A stretch of 64,000 nt of DNA from Cryptomeria japonica (lineage: Eukaryota > Streptophyta > Pinopsida > Cupressales > Cupressaceae), in contig NC_081409.1 in the NCBI RefSeq assembly GCF_030272615.1, positions 613,784,755 through 613,848,754 of the forward strand, given 5' to 3'. Each line of letters starts with the position of its first letter. Position 1 is the stretch's first letter. The notes beneath the pieces are model-generated. The model ran no database searches. It was not told the DNA's origin and saw nothing but the letters and a program-made list of their open reading frames with translations. Below are positions 22,838 through 34,977 of the stretch, piece by piece. A program made the translations under genes and the position numbers.

Positions 22838-23176
22838 TGTTGGCAATTGACACTCAATTGGTTGGTTTCACTGTGTTGTCATTGATGGCAACATGGTATC
22901 TTGTTCCGGCTCCATGTTTTGATTCACTTATGTACCGATAGGCACTTCATAGACACTACATCAACATCGAAAGGACAAAAGGATTTCTTGTGTTACTGAC
23001 AATGCAAGCCGACATGGTTTAGAATATGGTTATTGGTATTGGAGGCCGACATCTCTTGGATCCAATATCGGCAATTTTTTTTAATATTTATGCATCCATG
23101 TTATCTAGTCGACATGTAATTTGATATTGTATATCTTTGTAAACCGATATAAGGCATGATAAGTTGTATAGGGTAT
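22838..23176 (+). repeat. 5' LTR of copy B, first part
   Basis: Starts TGTTGGCAATTGACACTCAA and matches 46339-46680 and 49784-50125. Broken after ...TATAGGGTAT, where the Tat element inserted; the sequence resumes at 40976. Confidence 0.9.
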
Positions 23177-24688
23177 TGTAGATGTCTAAAAATGGTCAAC
23201 GCTTGCAGAGTCATACTTTAACATTTCCGCATTGCCTTATTTTAGGGTTTTTGCGTCGCATTAATGTTTCTTCTATGTTGCACACTTGGTCTTTATCATT
23301 TGTGAACATCGAGTCCTTCTTCTACATTCTTCATTTTTGAATTAGGTCTTGTCGATAATAATCTTCAGTCATGATTTTGGTTGATCTTTTCCTGTCGCAT
23401 CAATGTGCGTGCTCATTTGGCATATTTTGACATCGTCAACTCGATTTCATTTTCGACATCGTCAATCCTAATCGATGATAGAATTAGGGTTTTGTCCTCT
23501 TTTCAATCTTGTTGTTTTGCAATTGATTTGTCATCGATCATGGTCATTTTCAATCTTGTCATTTTGCGATCGATTTGTCATCGATTGTTGTCATTTTCAA
23601 TCTTGTCATTTTGCGATCAATTTGTCATCGATCGTTGTTCTCTTTTCAATCTTGTCATTTTGGTGATCGATTTGTCATCGATTGTCGTCTTTCTTAATCA
23701 TGTCAATTTGGATCAATTTGTCACTGTTCCTTGTCAATTGGCGCATTTATCAATCAAATCATTTATCAGCATTGGTCCTTTGTTAGTCGTGATCAAATCG
23801 AACCTACATCAATTATCTTTTGTCAAGACCTAATTGTCGTCCTTGCATTTCTAATTCATCTTCTAGGGTTTTATTCATTTAATCTTGTTTGTCATTTTCC
23901 CTCTAGGATTAATAATTTATTTATTTATCCTAAGTCTTCTTGTCACAATTAAATAGTTATTTAATTGGCTAATTAATTCTTTCCTCTTTTTGTGAATTAA
24001 TTAATGAATGAAAAATTATTAATTAATTTACCTAATTTTCCAATTTACCTAATTTCTCCTAATTCATAATTTTCTAATTTCCTAATTTCTAATTCATCTA
24101 ATTTTCTATTTTCTCCTATTTTTCTAATATTTCTCCTAATTTCATGGGAATGACATAGCAAATTTGTCATAATTTGTCATAATTTGTCAATCAATCAATT
24201 TTGCATAGCAACTTTGTCAATTGTGTCATAATTTGTCAATCAATCAATTTTGCATAGAAAGTGTTAATTTTGTCATAATTTGTCATATTTGTCTTTCTTG
24301 ATTTGAAATTTCCTTTCAAATCTCTTCATGCTAATCTTGTCATCTCTCCAATTTGTCTATAAATTGGATGAATTTCTTCAATCAAAGGATCCCCGAGTCA
24401 ATCACGCTTCTAGTATTCTTGCGCTACCGTCTTGTCAATCTTGCTTTCACATTATGCTTATGCACTTGAAGGTGAGATCCACAAAACAAAGCAATTTGAA
24501 GGAGAAAGGACAATGGAGAATCATGGAGGAGACATCCGCATTTGTGATGGTTTGCCTTTGAATTGAATGTTTTATTTCCATATCTCTGTTGAATGTTTGT
24601 AGGTTTTGTTATCATCGCAATCTAGTTTTGTGATTGAGCTAGTTTAATGTTTCTATTGCTTTGATGATTTCTGAATCCCTATCATACA
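23177..24688 (+). repeat. 5' LTR of the Tat element
   Basis: 1512 bp, TGTAGATGTC...ATCATACA. It contains about five tandem copies of a 47-bp unit (CAATCTTGTCATTTTGCGAT..., about 23500-23735), a TTAATTAATT-rich block near 23960-24030 and repeats of GTCATAATTTGTCAATCAAT (24160-24290). A TATA box CTATAAATT lies at 24357-24365, a likely transcription start signal in the LTR. Compared with the 3' LTR there are scattered substitutions and a 16-bp indel near 23750, so insertion is old. Confidence 0.92.
24357..24365 (+). promoter_or_regulatory. Candidate TATA box in Tat 5' LTR
   Basis: CTATAAATT in a region otherwise lacking such words; conserved in the 3' LTR near 40643. Position, about 330 bp before the LTR end, suits the U3/R boundary. 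Confidence 0.5.
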
Positions 24689-24693
24689 TTAAT

Positions 24694-24710
24694 TGGTGAA
24701 CCCGACGTGA
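24694..24710 (+). other. Primer binding site of the Tat element
   Basis: TGGTGAACCCGACGTGA starts five bases after the LTR end. TGG at its start matches the CCA tail of a tRNA; I cannot assign the tRNA species without a search. Confidence 0.65.
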
Positions 24711-24804
24711 AGTTAATCCCTTAACTATGTTTTTGAGTGCTTTTGAGCTGATTTGCAGGTGGAAAACTCAAGAAACAGGGCAACTCAGGGCTTTCTGGAC
24801 ACTT

Positions 24805-24930
24805 CTGCACCTGTGTAGGAGGGATCTGCGCCTATGTTAAGGAGACCTACGCCTGTGTCAAGGCATTCTATGCCTGTGTCAAGGCATTCTGCACCTTTGT
24901 CAAGACATTCTGCACCTCTGTAAGGCCAGA
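24805..24930 (+). repeat. 21-bp tandem repeat, six units, in Tat leader
   Basis: Units start at 24805, 24826, 24847, 24868, 24889 and 24910 with consensus CTGCGCCTGTGTCAAGGCATT. The period is exactly 21 bp throughout although units differ by several bases. Related words, partly inverted (TGCGCCTATGTA and ACACAGGCGCA), recur at about 38815-38905 in the 3' region of the same element. Confidence 0.9.
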
Positions 24931-26735
24931 AACAGAGGTGAAAATCAGTGTTTTTACTTGCAAATTACTTTGTTTTACATTCTATTCTTGTATTCTGGTT
25001 TTCTTTGGTACTGATTCTCTGTGTAGCACCTTGGCATTACATGTGACGAAGACTAAGAATGAAACTACTAACAAATCTTATGCAGGTTCGCTAGTCAAAG
25101 ACCAAACAAATCAAACTCCTAACTTAGTGATTTTGCAGGTTGCCTTATATTCCAACCAAACTTTGTGTTTATGATTCATAATTAGGCACCTAGTATGTTT
25201 GCTAAGTAGGATGGAATGAACATGTGTTCACTTTGCTTGTCGAGTTTGACATTGGAGTAGGAGAGTATGCTCTCATCCTTCTTAGGGTGATCAGATATCC
25301 AGATCTTCAATACCATTCTCATGTTTTGGATTGTTTGTTACCTTTAGGGCCTGCCTTCCCAACCATTTGCTTTCTTTTGCAAGCAAGTGACAATCGTGAG
25401 AAGGGAATGACCCAAAGTGAGCATAGCTAGAGTACCTTGGCATTCTAACTCACTATAAATAAATACCTGATGGGCGAAAGCTTTGAAGGAAGGGTTACGT
25501 GGGAATTGTAGTTACTTGGGAAGTGATGACCCTTGGACTCTTTCTCATATCAACATCTAAGTAGGGCCTCACTATCTAAATCATGCTTGCGTGACTACAT
25601 TTGTTTGGTATCTTGGTGGGCCTATGTCTCAATCATGCTTGCGTGACACCAAGGAGTAGCGCTTAATATAAATCCTTATTAAACACCTTGTATTTAGAGG
25701 CCAAAAATCCTTCTAGTTTCTTGAGAAGGAGGAGTTCGGATACTTGGAAGAGATACTAAGTTCACCATGGGGAGATTTCCATGGGGACTGATGCTTGGCT
25801 GCCCTGAGAAGTGAGTGTCGTGGAGGGGAGCCCGTGGGGTCAAGCATCTATGTATTCTCCTTGAATCTCATAACGAGTCTACCTATCAAGTACCTACTGT
25901 CCTTACCTACCATAAGAAATGTGTGAATGAGCAAGATTGTCTTGAGTCTAAGTTAAAATATCTTGTCTTCTTTACTTGTCAAAAGTTGAGTTGTGTCTCA
26001 TTTCAAAAACAAGACAAATTGATTCAAAACTAGGTTAAACACAGGAGTATTTCATTCAACAAAGTTCAAAAACACCTTCAAACATGGTTGTCAAACATTT
26101 TTCAAAATCTTGTCTCAACATTCATGTCACTTAGATTTAGGTTCATCCTAGGTTTGCATTTTGCAAATTCATTGTCAACTACCAAGGTTAAGTTTCACTT
26201 AGGTCATACTCCTTTGAATATCAATAAAGGTCATCCATTTGCATCTTTGTCCTCGTAACATTAGGTCACATTTGCATACCCTAGGTCTCTTCATTAAGCT
26301 TAGGTCATTATCATATCATATTAGGGTCATTTTCATAGTAATTGTCCCTTTGCATATGGTGTCAAAACTAGGTTTTGTCATACTTGAGTAATGCAAATCT
26401 TTGATAAACCCTAAGTCATTGTTAGGAAGTCTAGACCTTATCAAACCTTTGTCTTTTTGTCATCAATGTCATTTCGTCAAACCTAGCTTAGTATCCAAGC
26501 ATATAGGGGAGACATTGTCATTTTGTCCTCTGAGGTCTAGACATCATTTCAATTTCCTAAGGGTCTCATGTCTTAGAATTGTACTCATAAGTTTGTCCAA
26601 AATCTTCAAAAACAACAAAAACATAGGTTGCATTCTTGCCATAGATTGCATTTTCATTTATTTAGTTTGTATTTAGTTGCATATCATATATTATCCTTGA
26701 AAGATTCCAAAAAATATTGCATTTGCATAAGTGAC

Positions 26736-29676
26736 ATGCTTGTTGAAACAAGGTCAAAATCTAAGAAGATGGGCGAACCAACCTATCAACCCATTGACAA
26801 CATATCAAACTCATAGTTTCAAACTAGTCAAATAGTACAAATTGAAGGTTCGTCAAGCACATCATTACCACCATATGGAATGGTTCAACTTGGACCACCT
26901 CCATTATATGAACCAATGTTTGTACCCATGAAACCAGGACATGGGAGTGTTCCACCAACACCAAGGGGAAATGCACCTTTTGATTGGAATCAACCGAACC
27001 TGCAACATGACATTCAAACTCAAACATTATATGAAGAACAAACTCTTTCACAAGGATTTGGTTCAGATCAAGGCATTCAACAAGAAACAAATCCAAATAT
27101 TTTACTAGATTCTTCATCAGATTCTGATACTTCTGATGATGTTGATATGTTCCTTAAAGATCCAAAGTTGACAAAAAAGATGGATAAATTCTTGAACAAG
27201 ATCTTTAAGATGTTCCCACAAAAATATCTTGACATGATGAGTAATGTGACCTCTTCAAGTGAGCAAATCAATGTGCAAAAACAACAAGGTGGTGAGTTGT
27301 TAAGTTTCTCTCCACATCCAAATGAAGAAGATGTGCAACAAGAAACTCAACATACCTTGATGAGTAAATGTGCTTCAAAAGCATTGACAGTGACTATTCC
27401 TCAAAAGTCACCATTTGAAACAATAAATAATCCGTTATTTAATACAACACCTATAACACAAGATCAAATGAGGGCCACACAAATATTGATAGCTGTCCCT
27501 CAACAAGAAGTGGTTCCTCCCATGCATAAAATTAGATCAAAGTCTAAGATACAAGAAAGCTTCACGACTGGATGCCCGATCTTACCAATGTCCAAAATAA
27601 TTCCACCATGCAACAAAGTTCCTATGTCCCATTAAGTTCAATATATTTGCCAAATACTCAAGTACCTATTATGCAAACTATTGATCCTTCGATAATGGTG
27701 ACACAAAGAGCTACACATAGTGTTTTGCACCAACAGAAAATGTTGCAACAATTAAGTAATACACAAAAGGCACAATTGAATGCGCAAACAAACAATGCAC
27801 AACAACAACAATATCGCATTCGACAACAAGTTGCAACGCCTTCTACACCATTACAAGTTAATGCAAACTTGCAACCATCACAATGGATTGGACAAACAAC
27901 ACAGCAAGTCAATACAAGTGCCATATCCCATCTTAAGGAGAAACAACAAAAACCTCCCAAACAAAGTTTTCTGCAAATGATGGGATTTACACCGCGACAA
28001 CAACAATTGGCACAAAGTCAACAAATTCTGATTCATCAACATCAACAACAACATGTGCCTCAATATGTGCCAAGACAAACAAGCTATCATACTTCACAAC
28101 CACAATTGACACCTGTGCAATATCAACAACACCCTCAATTGCAATATCAACCTAGGCTACAAACGATGATTCCACCACAAGAAGCACAACAACAAGGTCA
28201 ATATCAAGGCATGGCACAACCATAGCAGCAAGAGGTGTACCAAGAACATTATATGCTGGAGACACCAAAGATGGCAATTTCAGAGATCAACAATCGATCG
28301 GAAACATGATGTATTGACAAAGAGTACCCACTAGGATTAATGATGGACCTCCAAAATCTAACACAATTGCGCAACAGCTTGAGAAGTTGCAACGACAAGT
28401 CAACGTATTGGAAACCAAAGGAACAAAGAAGTTGTACACAGATCAAGATTTATGTCCTAATCCATTTGACAAGAGCTTATACATGCCTCCCTTCCCTAAG
28501 CATTTTGAGGCACCTAATTCTGAGAAATATAAAGGGAATGGCAATCCAAAAGACCACATTTGAGCATTTTTTGTGGCATGTACTGAAGTGAGTTATGAGG
28601 AAACATATTTAATGCGCTTATTTGCATGATGTCTCACGGGACAAACAATGGATTGGTATTCGCATTTTCCAGGGAATATAAAGACTTGGTTTGAATTGGC
28701 TCAAAAGTTTATATCTCACTTCACATTCAACATCGACAGTGATGTGACCATGTCAGATTTATGCAACACCAAGCAAAAGCAAGGCGAACCATTAGTGATG
28801 TTCTTGCAATGATGGCGAAGCTTATATAGTCGTTCTTCCCTAGAAATACCTGAAGAACACTAAGTGAACTTATTTATTCAGAATTTGGTCCCAGAAATGA
28901 TGTATGAACTCAAATTGAAAAGTCCCAGTACCATTGAGAAACTCATTAAGAAAGGAATCAACATTGAAACCACTCTTGTAGCTAAGGGAATCATTAAGCT
29001 TAACAAAGACAGTGACAAAACAAACAATTTAGGGGACAAAAATAGCTTTTGGTACAAAAATAAGAATATCACTAATGATAGAGTTGTTGATGCAAGAGTG
29101 GTGAATGCAAATCAACCCCCATTCACAATAAAGAAATTGAGTGCTCCTAATATGTCAACTATGGAACAAAATCAAACACTAGCAAGCAATGTTACTCAAC
29201 AGCTGCCATATCAACAATACACTCAACAATATAATCAACAATAAGGTTAGCAACAAAACCAGCGACGCAAACCTTTTTGATCAAGGGATGGGCCTCCTCA
29301 ATAGTTTACACCATTGGGAGAGTCTATTGAGTCAGTAATGAAACAATTAATACAAGCAAAGTTTATCAAGTTACCAAATATAAAGGCAGAACCATTGGTA
29401 AAGCCACACTGGTGGAATGATAATGCATATTATGAGTACCATCGGTCAAAAGGACATAAAACCGCATCGTGTTTTCAATTGAAACATATGATTCAAGATT
29501 TGTTAGATCAAGGAGTAATTGAGGTAGACCCGCCCAATGCAACCTCTAACACTGATCATACAATTTTCAAAACTCCTTTGCTTGATCATGACAAGGGTAA
29601 AGCATCTTCTTCAAACTCTACCCAAATAGCAAATTACGCAAATACTGGTTATAACAATGTCATCAATTGTTTTTGA
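26736..29676 (+). pseudogene. Tat gag
   Basis: The probable start ATG at 26736 begins MLVETRSKSKKMGEP. An in-frame TAG follows at 26814-26816, and a frame change occurs between about 27575 and 27635. Sections: Pro-rich N terminus, Asp/Ser-rich acidic segment (SSDSDTSDD near 27109-27140), a long Gln-rich stretch (about 27700-28220), then the capsid-like region around 28340-29240 and a CCHC-like remnant (YYEYHRSKGHKTASCFQL, about 29428-29480). This supplies the particle protein of the retrotransposon. Numerous stops (TGA 28810, TAA/TAG near 29240, TGA 29276) show it is inactive. Confidence 0.8.
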
Positions 29677-29862
29677 GTGTCAGATGAGTATGTTTCCACC
29701 ATAAGAATAAAGGGACAAGATCCTTCTTGCACGGTCACCACTCGTCGATCTAAAATAGTCCTGAAAGGAGCTCCTGTAGTTCCTCCCAAATCAACTCCTG
29801 CGAGTTAGTATAATCTCCTAGATCATTTAGGAAAGACACCTGCTCAAATATCAATCCTTGAA

Positions 29863-30462
29863 TTGTTGACAATCCCCCCCATGCATCACACAGTCCTAGA
29901 TAAAGCTTTAATTGAGTCCACTATCCCGACAAACATTGATGTTGACCAGTTTCAAGCCCGAATTGGACATCTAGCTGTTTCCCAACACGTTGCATTTTTT
30001 GATAACGATATTTCACCTGATAAGCTCCCTCATAATGATCCTTTACATCTTGAAGTCTTTGTCCATAATTGCAAAATCCAACGAGTCTTGATAGATGGCG
30101 GAATGGGTCTTAATATTTGTACCCTGAGAGTGGTCATTGGCCTTGGTTATACAGAAAATGACATTGAATCTTCCAGAAGAATAACAATCAAAGCATATGA
30201 TGATGTTGAGCGCCCATCTAAAGGGATAATTACATTGCCTATCAGAGTCGGTCCAGTGATAGAAAACACTTTCCTGCAGGTCCTAGGCCTCGATCTCCCT
30301 TACAATATGATTCTTGGCCGTCCATGGATCCACGCAATGAAAGAAGTTCCATCCACTTATCATCAATGTTTAAAATATCCTTACAATGGAACTGAGATAA
30401 CAATTCCAGGAGATCCTAATCCATTTCAATTTTGTGCTACTCTAAAGGATTCCCCACAGTAG
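29863..30462 (+). pseudogene. Tat retropepsin-type protease region
   Basis: The frame holds the aspartic protease core: VLIDGGMGLNICT (about 30088-30125) has D-G-G where active copies have D-S/T-G, and LPYNMILGRPWIH (about 30295-30335) is the ILGR flap/C-terminal block. The preceding FEVF-type HLEVFVHNCKIQ strand is typical. It is part of the polyprotein in the same frame as RT downstream, separated by TAG at 30460-30462. Confidence 0.85.
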
Positions 30463-30501
30463 CAAGTCCCAGTTAATCGAGAGGCCCACTCACATAGTTA
30501 T

Positions 30502-31020
30502 GTGGATCCTAATGAATTGTTAGAAGCTGTCAAAGGGAAATTGAAGATACAGGACCAAGGATGCAGAGAGTATTCAATGGCTCAAACATTCCTCATTGGG
30601 AATTTACCAATATCTCCAAAATCACATGGAAAACCACATTTGTTGCAAAAGGAACCTAAAATAGTCATTCAATATCAACCCCCCACTACATTTACAAGAT
30701 GGGATGAACTTGACAAAGAAACTTTAGATGATGATGTTATAGATTGGCTTTATAAGGATCCAACTAAGACCCCACCTATGGGGTTACCAGTGGAGCGGTA
30801 CAGCAAAGGATTTACTATGCTGCAGAAGAAAGGATATGATGGTTGCAGTGGCTTAGGCCCTGACAAGAAAGGAAGGCTAGAACCTATTATACCCAAGATG
30901 CGAACTCCAACTTTAGGGTTAGGTTTTGTACCATTGCGAATTGGACCCTTGTCTACCAAAATGACCACGTGTAGAAAGGGTCGTGACTCTAATGATGAAA
31001 CAACACCTGAGGATACCTAA
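30502..31020 (+). pseudogene. G-patch segment of the Tat polyprotein
   Basis: Between protease and RT the frame reads GFTMLQKKGYDGCSGLGPDK, KGRLEPI and TLGLGF, the spacing of a G-patch (glycine-rich nucleic acid-binding motif). G-patches after the protease occur in betaretroviruses and in many plant Tat polyproteins, where they probably bind nucleic acid. Ends at TAA 31018-31020. Confidence 0.75.
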
Positions 31021-31530
31021 ACTGAAATTGATTCCAATGAATGGGAGTGGAGTTCTTTTTCTTCTAGCTCCTATGCCCTTGACAATTTTTTCCTTGACCC
31101 TGATGATTTGCCCATGGAAGACAAACATGAAATAACTCCCCCTCCTAAAACATGTCCTAATGCTTGGATAGAGTCATTCTGGGACCTAAGCTCTGAATCA
31201 AATGTGAGTAGTTCAGACAGTGATACCATGAACATTTACATATTTACCATCTCAACCCTCTCTCTCCTTAAAACCGATGATGACATGCCCCTTATCTATC
31301 CACAGCTTATCCAACATGACCAACAAGAACCACTCACATTGGATTCTTTTCAAAATGACGAAGCAATTGCAGAATTCCTTGGACTATGGGAAGGCATACC
31401 ATAAGGTGATCATAAGGCAGGATTTGCTATTGATCTAGATTCCACAACATATTTTGGGGAGTCAACTCCATCTTCCAGTCATAAAAATGAAAAAAAAAAA
31501 GAAAAAGTACAAAATCAAAAAGATAAGTCT

Positions 31531-33150
31531 TTGAATGAAAACCGTAAGGCACTCCCTAATCATACAAAATTAAAAATAAAAGACGTACCTGCGGGTGAAA
31601 ACCTTTCTGAGGTGCCCAAAGGTGGAAGATTGGACATACCCCTATCAAGTCAGGATAAATCAACATTGCTTGTGGAAATGACTGAAGAGATAAATTTGGG
31701 TACACCTGACAACCCTAAGGTCATTCATTTTGCTGCTTCTCTATCAAAACAGGAAAAGATAGATTTTGTCAATTTCTTTCTTGAGAAGAAGATCAGTTTT
31801 GCATGGTCCTATGCATATATACCCAGCCTCAATCTAGAGTTAGTCCTTCATCACTTGCCATTAAAAGCAGATGCCAAGCCTGTCAAACAGAAACTCAGAA
31901 AGATGCATCCCCAAGTGGCTCTCTTGGTCAAGGTAGAACTAAAAAAATTACTAGACGTGGGCTTTATCAGACCAATTGATTATGCAGACTGGATTTCAAA
32001 TTTGGTACCAGTTAGCAAAGTAACTAGGGGCATCAAAATCTATACAGATTTTAGGGATCTCAATAAAGCATGCCCTAAAGATGACTTTCCACTACCAAAT
32101 ATAGACATCATAGTTGACATGACTGTTGGATATGAGATGCTCTCATTGATGGATGGTTTCTCCGGCTATAACCAAATTCGCATTGCTCCTGAAGATCAAC
32201 ATAAGATAGCATTCACATGTGCTTGGGGTACTTACTACTAGAATGTGATGCCCTTTGGTGTTAAAAATGCTGGAGCAACATATCAAAGAGTTATGACGAC
32301 AATTTTCCATGATTTCATGCATAATTTGATGGAGGACTATGTTGATGACTTATTATGCAAATTTGTCACAAGAGATAATCATCTAGCCATCCTGGGCCCA
32401 ATCTTTGACCGAATGGAGACCTACAAGCTTAGACTCAATCCAAAGAAGTGTGTCTTTGGTGTCACAGCCGGCAAATTACTAGGGTACATTGTTTCTCATA
32501 GAGGCATCGAAGTCGACCCTGCCAAGGTCAAAGCAATAATGGATATGCCTCCTCCTTCCAATCTCTGTCAACTAAGAAGTCTGCAAGGAAAGCTACAGTC
32601 AATCCACTAGTTTATAGCTCAATTGGTAGACAAATGTCATCCATTCCAGCATTTATTGCATAAAGGAGTCACTTTTAAATGGACTAAGCAATGTCAATTA
32701 GCATTTCAAACTTTTAAGGACTATTTGCTGTCGCCACCTATTTTAATGCCTCCTATAGAAGGGAAGCCATTTATATTGTATATTTCTACAACGGAAATGA
32801 CACTAGGAGTTCTCTTGGCCCAACAGGATGAGAAAGGCAAAGAGCGGGGTATTTATTATATCAGTCGAACACTAGTGGGCTATGAGCTGAATTATTCAAC
32901 TATTGAACGGGCATGCTTAGCAGTGGTCTTTGCAACACAGAAGCTTCGACACTATATGTTAAATCATCAGACATTGCTAGTTGCAAAAATTGATCCCTTG
33001 AAATACTTGCTTAGTAGGGCAGCTTTGACAGGTTGCCTAGCAAAGTGGGTTATGATTCTCAGTGAGTTTGATATTGAGTACATGGAGCGAAAGGCAATAA
33101 AAGGACAAATCATAGCAGATCAACTTGCCGAGGCTCCTATTTATGATGAT
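31531..33150 (+). pseudogene. Tat reverse transcriptase and RNase H
   Basis: RT blocks in order: LRKMHPQVALLVKVELKKLL and FIRPIDYADWISNLVPVSK (about 31890-32020), YTDFRDLNKACPKDDFPLP (32041-32097) with the first catalytic Asp, LMDGFSGYNQI, VMPFGVKNAGATYQR (about 32245-32288), and YVDDLLC (32338-32358) with the catalytic pair. The thumb/connection follows with KCVFGVTAGKLLGYIVS. RNase H begins near 32760 (ILYISTTEM in place of D-S) and includes YYISRTL and ERACLAVVFA. TAG stops at 32239-32241 and 32608-32610 interrupt an otherwise continuous frame. Catalytic RT residues are intact; the first RNase H Asp looks lost. Confidence 0.9.
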
Positions 33151-33159
33151 CATCCCATG

Positions 33160-33636
33160 TTGACCAATTTTCTAGATGAATCAGTCTTTTCTCTCACATC
33201 TTCTAATGAATGGAAGTTATATTTTGATGGATCCCATACCAAATTCAGGTCTGGAGTAGGTATATTGTTTGTCACCCCTCAAGGTGATGCTATTCCCAAA
33301 TCCTATAGAATAACTTTCCATTGTACCAATAACATTGCAGAATATGAAGCTCTGGTCATAGGACTCCGAGTAGCAGTCCACTAGAACATCACACATTTAC
33401 AAGTCTATGGAGATTCTCAGTTAGTCATCCGTCAAGTGAATGATGACTATGAAACAAAAGATGAAAAGCTTATTCCCTACAAGCATATGGTATATTTATT
33501 CAAGACAAAATTCACGGCTATCCATTTCAATCAAGTTCCAAGAATTCAAAACAAGTCAGCAGATGCGATGGATATGATTGCTTCCATGTTAAATATGCCC
33601 CACAATATGGATAGATGTGAATTTCTGGTCGAATAG
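33160..33636 (+). pseudogene. Second, archaeal-type RNase H (aRNH)
   Basis: WKLYFDGSHTKFRSGVGI (33211-33264) carries the first acidic residue, NNIAEYEALVIGL the Glu, LQVYGDSQLVIRQV (33400-33441) the second Asp and NKSADAMDMIASML the last Asp. This second RNase H between RNase H and integrase defines the Tat clade. One TAG at 33382-33384 and another at 33634-33636 break it. Confidence 0.9.
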
Positions 33637-34961
33637 TTGCTTGTCCCTTCTTTTGAAATTTTGACAGCAGATGTGATGTGTGTTCTTGTTGGTCCTAACT
33701 CCCTATGGTACAATGACATCTATCAATATTTGAAATCCCAAACCTTACCACCTAACCTTTCTACTAACCAACGTTGAGCCTTCATCCGACAGACAGCCAA
33801 ATATGTCATCATTGCCGACACCCTTTACCATCGTTCCTTTGACCATGCCCTCCTCAGGTGTTTGGATTCTGACGAAGCACAAATGGCTTTATGCAAGGTT
33901 CATGATGGTATATGTGGGGGCCATTTCAATGGTCTAAGCTTAGCCAAAAAGTTGATTCGTGCTGGGTATTATTGGCCCACTCTAGAAAAGGATGTTCATG
34001 ATTTTGTTAAGAAGTGCTACAAATGCTAGATCCATGGAAATTACATTCATGCACCAGCCCAAGAGCTTCATTCTGTCATATCTCCGTGGCCCTTTTCTCA
34101 ATGGGGATTGGATCTTATTGGCAAGATTCACCCGACATCTATGGACACAAGTTCATCATTACAGCCACAGAGTATTTTACAAAATTTATTGAGGCTATCC
34201 CCATGACCTATATCATTGGTGTGCAAATTTCAAAATTCCTACTGAATTATATCATATGTCGATATGGGGTTCCCCTTGCCATAGTCACAGATAATGGTCA
34301 TCCCTTCAAAGACAAAGATGTCAAGGAACTCTATGAAAAGTTTCACATCCAACACCATTTCTCCAATCCATACTATCCACAGGGTAATGGTCAAGCCGAA
34401 GCATCAAATAAAACCATTATCAAGATCCTAAAAAAGGTTGTCAATGATGTTGGTCGAGATTGGCATGTACAGTTGAATCCAGCACTATGGGCTTATCGTA
34501 CTTCTATCCGCACACCTACTGGCGCAACACCTTATTCCTTGGTGTATGGTGCGGAAGCCATTTTACCCTTGGAGGTGGAGATTCCTTCTTTGCATGTTTC
34601 CTTGCAACATCTGATTGATGATGAGATGCACAGAGTCTCTCGGTTGCAACAACTTGAAATGTTAGATGAGAAATGCCAGACAGCCTTGGCACATTTGCAA
34701 GCATATCAAAACCATCTCCTTCGCTCTTATAATAAGAAGGTCAAAGGGTGACAGTTTGAAGTGGGAGATCTGGTTTTAAAGGCAAACCCCAAGAATGCAC
34801 AATCTACTGACATCATCAAAGGCAAGTTTGAACCTAGTTGGGTTGGGCCTTTCATAGTTACTGCAGCCTATGGCTCAGGGGCATATCAGCTTGCCACCCC
34901 AGAAGGTGAACCTTTGTCAGATCTAGTCAATAGTATGTACCTTCACAAGTATTGGGCATAA
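33637..34961 (+). pseudogene. Tat integrase
   Basis: HHCC zinc domain: VHDGICGGHFNG and CYKC (33898-34026), after IRAGYYWPTL. The frame changes near 34014-34100. Core: GLDLIGKIH with Asp 1, VTDNGHPFKD with Asp 2 (34285-34314), and YYPQGNGQAEASNK with Glu (34372-34413), then WAYRTSIRTPTGATPYSLVYG. C-terminal strand domain: FEVGDLVLKA (34757-34784), WVGPFIV and MYLHKYWA to TAA at 34959-34961. All three D,D,E residues are present; frameshift and a TGA at 34748-34750 inactivate it. Confidence 0.9.
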
Positions 34962-34977
34962 TTTTCTATCAGTGGTT

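Noticed and set aside
23381-23833. 150-codon open frame in the Tat 5' LTR
   Set aside because: Falls in the 47-bp tandem repeat of a non-coding LTR; the same frame is broken in the 3' LTR.
27658-27960. Cys-rich 100-codon open frame on the minus strand
   Set aside because: Complement of the Gln-rich (CAA/CAG) gag segment; Cys codons come from reverse-complemented ACA/GCA words.
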